DNA of 11,168 bases, taken from an uncultured Clostridia bacterium (GTDB lineage: Bacteria > Bacillota > Clostridia > Christensenellales > Borkfalkiaceae). The stretch spans positions 1-11,168 of the forward strand of contig CALVLO010000041.1 in assembly GCA_944338265.1 (NCBI GenBank), in the 5' to 3' direction. A program made the position numbers and the translations under genes. The notes beneath the pieces were generated by a model. The model made no database searches, was not told the DNA's origin, and saw nothing but the letters and a program-made list of their open reading frames with translations. Below are positions 1 through 5,213 of the stretch, in pieces. The stretch's first letter is position 1. Every line of letters begins with the position of its first letter.

Positions 1-128
1 TCCTCTGCATTCTCACGTTCGGGATCCTCTCGTTCTGGATCATACCCTATCACGAGACGGCGCGCGCCGAATTTTACAGGATGGTCGAGCGGAGGGGGAT
101 CCCGTCTTCGGAACAGGAACAGGAATAA
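1..128 (+). CDS. C-terminal fragment of a membrane protein, probably a transporter
   Basis: The frame is open from the left edge (first full codon at base 3) to a TAA at 126-128, giving about 41 residues. It begins with a hydrophobic stretch (LCILTFGILSFWIIPYHE), then a soluble tail with FYRMVERRG and a Gln/Glu-rich end. One last membrane helix followed by a short charged cytoplasmic tail of the 'Y..I...L..R' kind resembles the C terminus of sugar-cation symporters of the GPH/MelB type, or other major-facilitator-like carriers. Too little is visible to choose a family. A GPH sugar carrier would fit loosely with the alpha-galactosidase downstream, but the two are about 7 kb apart and in separate transcription units. 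The evidence for a real gene end is the hydrophobic-then-charged pattern and the hairpin just after the stop. Confidence 0.55.
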   Translation, partial: LCILTFGILSFWIIPYHETARAEFYRMVERRGIPSSEQEQE

Positions 129-137
129 AGGAAGGCG

Positions 138-165
138 CGCCGCCGCAGAATGTTCTGCGGCGGCG
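138..165 (+). terminator. Strong GC-rich hairpin after the partial gene, possible terminator
   Basis: A perfect 13-bp inverted repeat (CGCCGCCGCAGAA and its reverse complement) lies 9 bases after the stop codon, separated by only two bases, so the real loop is probably AATGTT. No T-run follows (TAATGAT), so it is not a classical intrinsic terminator. It may act as a 3'-end stabiliser, a Rho-assisted stop or a weak terminator. Confidence 0.5.
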
Positions 166-336
166 TAATGATATGCGACGTGATGATCTGAAAGGAAAAG
201 TAAGTTTTTTGGTGTTGCCTGCTGCCGACAAAGAGCAGCTTCGATAATTATGTGAGATTTCCGCTCAAAGGATCGCTTTCCTGTACGCATTTTTCAGCCA
301 TGGTGCGGCATCGGTTGTATTTTTTGCGGACCTCTC
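166..336. other. Intergenic stretch with no recognisable gene
   Basis: This is AT-richer than its surroundings and has stops in the frames checked. It has no ribosome binding site placed before a start codon, and only a weak short inverted repeat around 227-240 (CTGCT/AGCAG). I see no tRNA, riboswitch core or coding signal in it. Confidence 0.5.
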
Positions 337-365
337 TTGAAATGCGTAGGAAGATATGATATAAT
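337..365 (+). promoter_or_regulatory. Vegetative promoter with extended -10 for the small RNA unit
   Basis: The -35 box is TTGAAA at 337-342 (5 of 6 consensus), followed by a 17-bp spacer and a perfect TATAAT at 360-365. The TG at 357-358 gives an extended -10 (TGATATAAT). The expected start site is about 371-373. It points into a region without a convincing ORF and ends at the terminator at 615-642. Confidence 0.8.
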
Positions 366-402
366 TGCAATGTTGGCGGAGGTGCAAAAGCGTATTTTCC
401 AT

Positions 403-427
403 AAAAAAAGCTCTGCATTGGCAGAGC
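403..427 (-). terminator. Possible minus-strand terminator inside the small RNA unit
   Basis: Read on the minus strand, GCTCTGC/GCAGAGC (7 bp, four-base loop) is followed directly by seven T's. This is the form of an intrinsic terminator for leftward transcripts. On the plus strand the same stem is simply the first hairpin of the candidate RNA. No minus-strand gene is visible that would need it, so it may only block antisense transcription or be fortuitous. Confidence 0.45.
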
Positions 428-614
428 GGAGCGGCGAGGTTGCGGGGTTTTGCATGTGCAGGTTACCCGCGTACCTTACGGCATAAAAGCCTTATCTTAG
501 AACGTCTGTTGGATATTGATAGAATTGCATTGTCTGTGCGGGGATGCCGCGAAACAGAGTCGGCAAAGGCGGAGGGATTGGCGGCGGATGCGGAAAACAG
601 AGGGGATATATCGG

Positions 615-642
615 AAAAACGGATGGTAAAATCCGTTTTTTT
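615..642 (+). terminator. Intrinsic terminator of the small RNA unit, probably bidirectional
   Basis: A 10-bp stem (AAAAACGGAT against ATCCGTTTTT) with loop GGTAAA runs into a T-run of seven (636-642). On the minus strand the stem is followed by five T's, so it could work both ways. It lies 24 bp before the -35 box of the atp promoter and separates the two units. Confidence 0.85.
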
Positions 643-665
643 CATGCCTGCGAGCCCGTCATCGT

Positions 666-694
666 TTGACAGCCGCCGCCTGCCGCGCTATAAT
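666..694 (+). promoter_or_regulatory. Perfect-consensus promoter of the ATP synthase operon
   Basis: TTGACA at 666-671, a 17-bp spacer and TATAAT at 689-694 give 12 of 12 matches to the vegetative consensus. The start site should be near 701, leaving a leader of about 47 nt before the atpB start codon. I see no operator palindrome over it, which suggests strong, largely constitutive expression. Confidence 0.9.
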
Positions 695-747
695 AGGAGC
701 GATTTCGGGCGCATCTTTGCGGGCGTCGCAGCCAAACGGGAGGCAGC

Positions 748-1605
748 ATGACAAAAAAACAGACGTGCATCTTTCTCATCATTGTCGCCGCCGTCATTGC
801 CGCGCTCATTACGGGCATCGTTTTGACGGACGGGCTGTACGAGCGGGATGCGACCATTCAGGAGACGATGCAGGACGTCGTTCTGCACGAGCGGGATAAG
901 ATCTCCCTCTTCGGGCTCGCCGTCAATCCGGGGCTCATCTCCGCCTTTATCGTGACGGGCGTCATCCTCGTGTTTGCGGCGATCGTGCGCATCTTCGTCA
1001 TCCCGAAGTTCAAGCTGATCCCCGGGAAGTTCCAGATGCTTCTTGAACAGGCGGTGGGGGCGTTTGGCGGGCTCGCGCGTTCCAACAGCCCGCACAAGAA
1101 CGGCTTTTTGGGCGCGTATATCTTTGCCGCGGGCGCATATATCTTCATCGGGACACTCTTCGAGCTCGTCGGTGTGCCGGCGGTGACGGCGGCGGGGGAG
1201 TGCGTCATCCTGCCTGCGCCGCTCTCGGATATCAACGGAGCGATCACGCTGGGGTGCCTTTCCTACCTCGTCATCCTCTCGGGCGGGATCGCCGCCAACA
1301 GGCTGCGCGGCGCGGGGCGGACGCTCAAAGAGTTTTCGCTGCCCGTCTCTATGAGCTTTCGTATGTTCGGCGCGCTTTTGAGCGGCGCGCTCGTTACCGA
1401 GCTCGTCTATTCCTATCTTGCGCTCTCTTTCGTGCTGCCCGTGATCGTCGGTGTGCTCTTCACGGTGCTGCATGCCATCATACAGGCGTATGTGCTCACC
1501 ATGCTTACCTCTCTCTTCTATGGGGAAGTGAGCGAGCCCTACGTCAAAAAACCCAAAAAACAGAGAGAGAAAAAAGTTTCTTCCAAAACGGAGGTCGTTC
1601 AATGA
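748..1605 (+). CDS. atpB: F-type ATP synthase subunit a
   Basis: Subunit a is the membrane stator of Fo and forms the two proton half-channels against the c ring. The protein is 285 residues with about five or six hydrophobic segments. Family signatures are PLSDINGAITLG (residues 158-169), the essential arginine R205 in SFRMFG, and the last helix with Q246 in IIQAYVLTML. The C-terminal tail is Lys-rich (KKPKKQREKK). The start is the ATG at 748, four bases after GGGAGG (738-743), and it follows the promoter at 666-694. No atpI or atpZ precedes it. The stop codon overlaps the next start as ATGA, so atpB and atpE are probably translationally coupled. One oddity is that the usual FGN...GE pattern after the arginine reads FGALLSGA, so the common Asn and Glu are both Ala. 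The family assignment is secure. Confidence 0.95.
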   Translation: MTKKQTCIFLIIVAAVIAALITGIVLTDGLYERDATIQETMQDVVLHERDKISLFGLAVNPGLISAFIVTGVILVFAAIVRIFVIPKFKLIPGKFQMLLEQAVGAFGGLARSNSPHKNGFLGAYIFAAGAYIFIGTLFELVGVPAVTAAGECVILPAPLSDINGAITLGCLSYLVILSGGIAANRLRGAGRTLKEFSLPVSMSFRMFGALLSGALVTELVYSYLALSFVLPVIVGVLFTVLHAIIQAYVLTMLTSLFYGEVSEPYVKKPKKQREKKVSSKTEVVQ

Positions 1606-2012
1606 AAATGATCCAAAAGAAAGGTTTGGTGTTGCTGTGCGCGCTGCTTGCGCTGCTTTTGGCGGTGCTGCTCGTTGCAGGATTGAGCGGGCAGAAGCCG
1701 TCTGCGCCCGTCGCGTCTGCCGCGGCGGAAATGGTCGAGACGACGCAGGAAGTCCCTGCCGAAGAGCCCGCTCCCGAGGCGGATAATGCCACGGGAGATA
1801 AGGCACTCGCCGCAGGCATCGCCATCGGGCTCGCCGCGGCTGCGGGCGCCATCGGGATGGGCGTCGCCGTTGCAAAGACTTCGGAGGCGATCGCCCGCCA
1901 GCCGGAGGCGGAGGGCAAGATCCGTTCCACCCTCATGCTCGGGCTCGTGTTCATCGAGACGGCGATCATCTATGCGCTCATCGTCTCCATCCTCGTCATT
2001 TTCGTCCTGTAA
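1602..2012 (+). CDS. atpE: F-type ATP synthase subunit c with N-terminal leader-like extension
   Basis: Subunit c is the proteolipid of the rotating Fo ring. The canonical two-helix hairpin occupies about residues 66-136: a Gly/Ala-rich first helix, the polar loop with R99-Q100-P101, and a second helix with the ion-carrying glutamate E119 in FIETAIIYAL. Total length is 136, against a usual 70-90. The extra 65 residues are a Lys-containing start, a Leu/Val-rich helix (about 8-28), and an acidic Pro/Ala/Glu-rich stretch with A-S-A at 38-40 resembling a signal peptidase site. Cleavage there would leave an acidic N terminus outside the membrane, which agrees with c topology. The start is the ATG at 1602, six bases after GGAGGT (1590-1595), and it overlaps the atpB stop. 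M86 replaces the Gln typical of Na+-binding c subunits, so H+ coupling is more likely. The subunit call is certain; processing is inferred. Confidence 0.94.
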   Translation: MKMIQKKGLVLLCALLALLLAVLLVAGLSGQKPSAPVASAAAEMVETTQEVPAEEPAPEADNATGDKALAAGIAIGLAAAAGAIGMGVAVAKTSEAIARQPEAEGKIRSTLMLGLVFIETAIIYALIVSILVIFVL

Positions 2013-2024
2013 CGGGAGGCTGCC

Positions 2025-2576
2025 ATGCCCTTACAGCTTGCGGCTGTGCCGCTGAACATCGATTGGCAGCAGATCCTGCTCCATCTTCTCAATTTCGTTA
2101 TCCTGTTTGCCGGGCTGTGGTTGCTTCTCTACAAGCCCGTGCGTTCCTTTATGCAAAAACGCAGGGAACACTACGAAAAGATGGATGCCGATGCCGAAAA
2201 AAAGCAGGCGGAGGCAGAAAAGGCGCGCGCAGAGTACGAGGAAAAGCTCGCGGGCGCGGAGCAGGAGATCGCGTCGCAGCGCCGCGCAGCGGAGCTGCAG
2301 GCGGAAGAATACGGCGCACGGCAGCGCCGCGAGGCGGAGGAACTTGCAAAGAGCATCCTCGCCGAGGCGCGTGCAGACGCCGCGCGCATCCGGGCGCAGG
2401 CGGAAAAGGATGCGCGTGCGGACGTTGCCGCCATCGTGACGGACGCAGTGGAAAAGCTCGCGCTCAAAGAGAGCGCTTCCACGGCATACGACCAGTTCCT
2501 CGCCGCCGTAGACGCGCAATCGGCGGCTTCGAAAAAGCCCGCCAAGGGCGCGCGGACGGAGAAAGATCATGACTGA
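2025..2576 (+). CDS. atpF: F-type ATP synthase subunit b
   Basis: Subunit b forms the dimeric peripheral stalk that links Fo to the top of F1. The protein is 183 residues: a short N terminus with IDWQQ (12-16), one membrane helix (about 17-36), then a long Ala/Glu/Lys/Arg-rich amphipathic coiled coil to about 145. The end of the coiled coil (DAVEKLALKESASTAYDQFL) matches the usual b C terminus. An additional charged, low-complexity tail of about 22 residues follows (Lys/Asp/Ala). The start ATG lies five bases after GGGAGG (2014-2019). The stop overlaps the start of the next gene by 8 bases. The delta N-terminal domain is not hidden in this tail. Its C terminus should contact the delta-type domain that is fused to alpha in this operon. 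Confidence 0.94.
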   Translation: MPLQLAAVPLNIDWQQILLHLLNFVILFAGLWLLLYKPVRSFMQKRREHYEKMDADAEKKQAEAEKARAEYEEKLAGAEQEIASQRRAAELQAEEYGARQRREAEELAKSILAEARADAARIRAQAEKDARADVAAIVTDAVEKLALKESASTAYDQFLAAVDAQSAASKKPAKGARTEKDHD

Positions 2577-2793
2577 GCCCGTCTTGGCAAAACTGTATGC
2601 GGCGGAGCCGCCTTCCAAGAAGCAGGAGGCGCGCTTTCTCGCCTTTTTGAAAGAAAAGTACGGCAAGGACGTTACGCTCGCGTTTGTCGCCTCGGAGGCG
2701 TTTCCGGGGGGCTTCCGCCTCGAGGTGGGGGCAGACGTGTACGATTGGAGCGTCAACGGGCGCTTCCGTCAGCTGCGGGAGATCCTCACCGAG
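2569..2793 (+). other. Region encoding the delta (OSCP) C-terminal domain of the fusion
   Basis: Residues about 1-75 correspond to the second half of a normal delta subunit, which binds the top of the b stalk. The hallmark is the glycine-rich beta hairpin followed by 'D.S..GR...L...L', seen here at residues 47-73. The domain starts almost exactly at the domain border, with only a few residues before the first strand. In other bacteria about 100 residues of helical N-terminal domain would precede it and a stop codon would follow it. Confidence 0.85.
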
Positions 2794-4314
2794 GTCCCCA
2801 AAAAGAACGGTGATATCATCCCCCTCATCGGCGGCGCCGTGCGGGATTGGTCGCCGCAGGCGCTTCCCGAGGAGCTCGGGACCGTCCTCTCCGTCGGCGA
2901 CGGCGTTGCCTCCGTCTCGGGGCTCGGGCGCGTCTCGTACGGGGAGATCGTGGAATTTTCCTCCGGCGTGCGCGGCATGGCGCTCAGCCTCGGGCGGGAG
3001 CGCGTGGGCTGCATCCTCTTCGGGGAGGACGGGCTCGTCTCGGAGGGCGGCGCGGTGCGCCGCACCGGGAAGACGGCGGGCGTGCCCGTCGGCGAGAACT
3101 TCTTAGGAAGAGTGGTGAACGCGCTCGGCGCGCCCATCGACGGAAAGGGGGAGATCGAGGCGGCAGGATACCGCCCCATCGAGGCGCCCGCACCCTCCAT
3201 CCTCGAGCGTCAGCCCGTCAACCGTCCGCTCGAGACGGGGCTGCTCGCCATCGACTCCATGTTCCCCATCGGGCGGGGTCAGCGCGAGCTCATCATCGGC
3301 GACAGGCAGACGGGCAAGACGGCGATCGCGCTCGATACCATTCTCCATCAGCGGGGCAAGGGCGTGATCTGTATCTACGTCGCCATCGGGCAGAAGGCGA
3401 GCGCGGTGGCGCAGCTCACCGAGGCGCTCCGCAGCCGCGGCGCGCTCGGCTATACCATCGTCGTCTCCACTTCGGCGGGGGAGTCTGCCTCCATGCAGTA
3501 TGTCGCCCCTTACGCGGGCTGCGCGATGGGCGAATACTTTATGGAAAAGGGGCAGGATGTGCTCATCGTCTACGACGATCTCTCCAAGCATGCCGTGGCG
3601 TACCGTGCGCTCAGCCTGCTCCTCGGGCGTTCCCCGGGGCGTGAGGCGTATCCCGGAGACGTCTTCTATCTGCATTCCCGCCTGTTGGAGCGTGCGGCGC
3701 ATCTTTCGGATGCGCGGGGCGGCGGCTCCATGACGGCGCTTCCCGTCGTTGAAACGCAGGGCGGCGACGTCTCTGCCTATATCCCGACGAATATCATCTC
3801 CATTACAGACGGGCAGATCTTTTTGGAGAGCTCGCTCTTCTTCGCGGGGCAGCGCCCCGCCGTCAACGTGGGGCTCTCCGTCTCGCGCGTGGGCGGCGAC
3901 GCGCAGACCAAGGCGATGAAGTCCGCCGCGGGCACCATCCGCCTCGATCTTGCGCAGTTCCGCGAGATGGAGGTGTTCACGCAGTTTTCTTCCGATCTCG
4001 ACGAGGCGACGCAGACGCAGCTCAAATACGGGCAGGGGCTCATGCGCCTTCTGCGCCAGCCGCAGTATAAGCCGATGGCGCTCGGCGAGCAGGTCGTTTT
4101 GCTCGTTGCGGCGATGCACCGCGTGATGCAGGACGTCCCGCCCGAGGAGATCGGCGCCTTCCGCACGGGGCTGCTTGCCTATGTTGCGGCGCAGGACGCC
4201 GCGCTCATGGGACGCATCGGGGAAACGGGGCAGCTCTCTGCCGAGGACCGCGCCGAAATTTGCCGCCTTGCAGAGGCGTACCTTGCCGCGCGCGGCGGGG
4301 AGGCGAACGGCTGA
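2569..4314 (+). CDS. atpA: ATP synthase subunit alpha with fused delta C-terminal domain
   Basis: This single 581-residue frame replaces the usual separate atpH and atpA. Residues about 1-75 match the C-terminal domain of subunit delta/OSCP: an opening strand, a helix (17-30), GKDVTLAFV, then GGFRLEVG (47-54) and DWSVNGRFRQLREIL (59-73). The delta N-terminal domain is absent. A segment near 81-100 still aligns without gaps to the alpha N-terminal helix but contains GG and Pro. From E102 on it is ordinary alpha: GTVLSVGDG, NALGAPIDG, Walker A GDRQTGKT (244-251), VYDDLSK (334-340), the PTNIISITDGQ segment (407-416), and the arginine-finger motif SVSRVGG with R440. The start at 2569 follows GGAG (2558-2561). 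No Met occurs between residues 1 and 137, so a stand-alone alpha from an internal ATG is unlikely. The stop overlaps atpG. The alpha identity is certain, and the delta-domain assignment is strong by motif. Confidence 0.95.
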   Translation: MTEPVLAKLYAAEPPSKKQEARFLAFLKEKYGKDVTLAFVASEAFPGGFRLEVGADVYDWSVNGRFRQLREILTEVPKKNGDIIPLIGGAVRDWSPQALPEELGTVLSVGDGVASVSGLGRVSYGEIVEFSSGVRGMALSLGRERVGCILFGEDGLVSEGGAVRRTGKTAGVPVGENFLGRVVNALGAPIDGKGEIEAAGYRPIEAPAPSILERQPVNRPLETGLLAIDSMFPIGRGQRELIIGDRQTGKTAIALDTILHQRGKGVICIYVAIGQKASAVAQLTEALRSRGALGYTIVVSTSAGESASMQYVAPYAGCAMGEYFMEKGQDVLIVYDDLSKHAVAYRALSLLLGRSPGREAYPGDVFYLHSRLLERAAHLSDARGGGSMTALPVVETQGGDVSAYIPTNIISITDGQIFLESSLFFAGQRPAVNVGLSVSRVGGDAQTKAMKSAAGTIRLDLAQFREMEVFTQFSSDLDEATQTQLKYGQGLMRLLRQPQYKPMALGEQVVLLVAAMHRVMQDVPPEEIGAFRTGLLAYVAAQDAALMGRIGETGQLSAEDRAEICRLAEAYLAARGGEANG

Positions 4315-5213
4315 TGCCCGGCGTCAAGGAGATCAAGGCGCACATTGCAAGCGTGCGCGATACCAAAAAGATCACGGAGGCGATGTATCTCATCGCCTCC
4401 GCCAAAATGCGCAAGGCAAAAGAGGGGTTAGATCGGACGCGCCCCTATTTTTCCGCCGTGCAGGCGGAAGTCAAGCGCATTTTCCGCACCGATGAGCGCG
4501 TGGAGGATCGTTACTTCTATCCGCTCGAAGGCACCATTCCCGAGACGGGCAGGGTGGGCTGCCTCATCGTGACGGCGGATAAGGGGCTCGCGGGCGCTTA
4601 CAACCAAAACGTCATCAAGGCGGCGAAGGAGCTGCTCGCGGCAAGCAAGGGCGAAAAGGAGCTCTTCGTCGTGGGCGAGTACGGGCGGCAGTTTTGCAGG
4701 CGGCACGGCATCCCCATCCGCAGGAGCTTTCTCTATACGGCGCAAAATCCCACCGTGCAGCGCGCGCGGGAGATCGCAAACGTCCTGCTCGAAGCATATG
4801 ATGCGGGCGAGTTCAAAAAGATCTTTATCATCTATACCGATATGAAGAACGGGCGGGACAGCGAAGTGCGCCTTACGCGCCTTCTGCCCTTCCACCGCGC
4901 GCAGTTCACTTCCGAACGCGCGGAACAGCCCGCGGCGTTCTCCTTCGAGCCCTCCATCGAAAAGGTGCTCGATCACATTATCCCGAGCTATCTCACGGGC
5001 TTTATTTACAGCGCGCTCGTCGATAGTTTTTGCTGCGAACAGAGCGCGCGCATGGAGGCGATGGACGCGGCGAGCCGCAACGCGCAAAAGCTCTTGGATG
5101 AGCTCTCTCTGCAGCTCAACCACGTCCGCCAGGGCGCCATCACGCAGGAGATCACAGAGATCGCCGCGGGCGCGCAGGCACAGCGCAAAAACCAGGAGGA
5201 GGCTATCATATGA
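4314..5213 (+). CDS. atpG: F-type ATP synthase subunit gamma
   Basis: Gamma is the central rotor shaft of F1. The protein is 299 residues. The N-terminal coiled-coil helix reads ITEAMYLIASAKMRKA (20-35). The Rossmann-like middle carries TADKGLAGAYN (87-97). The C-terminal helix has RMEAMDAASRNAQ (246-258) and RQGAITQEITEIAAGA (272-287), which lie inside the alpha/beta barrel. The chosen start is the ATG at 4314, which overlaps the alpha stop (TGATG) and sits behind GGGGAGG at 4297-4303. An in-frame ATG at 4260 would add 18 Arg/Cys-rich residues lying inside alpha and is not credible. The stop overlaps atpD as ATGA. Length and motifs are normal for the family. Confidence 0.97.
   Translation: MPGVKEIKAHIASVRDTKKITEAMYLIASAKMRKAKEGLDRTRPYFSAVQAEVKRIFRTDERVEDRYFYPLEGTIPETGRVGCLIVTADKGLAGAYNQNVIKAAKELLAASKGEKELFVVGEYGRQFCRRHGIPIRRSFLYTAQNPTVQRAREIANVLLEAYDAGEFKKIFIIYTDMKNGRDSEVRLTRLLPFHRAQFTSERAEQPAAFSFEPSIEKVLDHIIPSYLTGFIYSALVDSFCCEQSARMEAMDAASRNAQKLLDELSLQLNHVRQGAITQEITEIAAGAQAQRKNQEEAII

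Larger units (their letters stand above)
372..642 (+). ncRNA. Candidate structured small RNA, about 270 nt, no family recognised
   Basis: The boundaries come from a near-consensus promoter (337-365) and an intrinsic terminator (615-642), which make a discrete unit just upstream of the atp promoter. Several hairpins can be drawn: 410-416 with 421-427 (7 bp, loop ATTG); 442-446 with 466-470 enclosing a small TGC/GCA stem; 533-541 with 547-558 (TCTGT plus GCGG against CCGC plus ACAGA, with a GAA bulge); and the terminator stem. TTTTCC at 395-400 can pair with GGAAAA at 592-597, which could close the molecule. I do not see the conserved cores of tmRNA, RNase P RNA, SRP RNA, a T-box or the common riboswitches. 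No start codon has a good ribosome binding site. A 38-codon frame from 370 and a 13-codon frame from 588 exist but look accidental. It could be a 6S-like or lineage-specific RNA. The function is unknown. Confidence 0.5.

Noticed and set aside
370..486. A 38-codon frame whose ATG lies next to the small-RNA start site
   Set aside because: The ATG lies only four bases from the -10 box, slightly too close even for a leaderless start. The peptide resembles nothing known and the stem-loops cross it.
588..629. A 13-codon mini-ORF behind GGAGGG that ends in the terminator loop
   Set aside because: The spacing from GGAGGG is long (11 bases) and such tiny frames are common by chance. It could be a leader peptide only if transcription read through into atpB, but that operon has its own promoter.
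372..642. Known housekeeping RNAs (tmRNA, RNase P RNA, SRP RNA) or a T-box or riboswitch
   Set aside because: None of the conserved core sequences I know for these families could be found in the interval on the plus strand.
365..751. A 128-residue plus-strand reading frame upstream of atpB
   Set aside because: It starts with TTG inside the -10 box of a promoter, has no ribosome binding site, crosses an intrinsic terminator and the atp promoter, and its translation is low in family-like sequence.
688..1875. A 395-residue Arg/His/Asp-rich minus-strand frame over atpB and atpE
   Set aside because: Its composition is typical of an antisense shadow. It covers two certain genes and the atp promoter.
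2025..2576. The missing delta N-terminal domain hidden in the C-terminal tail of subunit b, as in b-delta fusions
   Set aside because: The tail after the coiled coil is only about 22 low-complexity charged residues, far short of the roughly 100-residue helical domain.
4260..4313. An earlier in-frame ATG for atpG
   Set aside because: It would add 18 Arg/Cys-rich residues inside the alpha gene. The ATG at 4314 matches the family N terminus and has a ribosome binding site.
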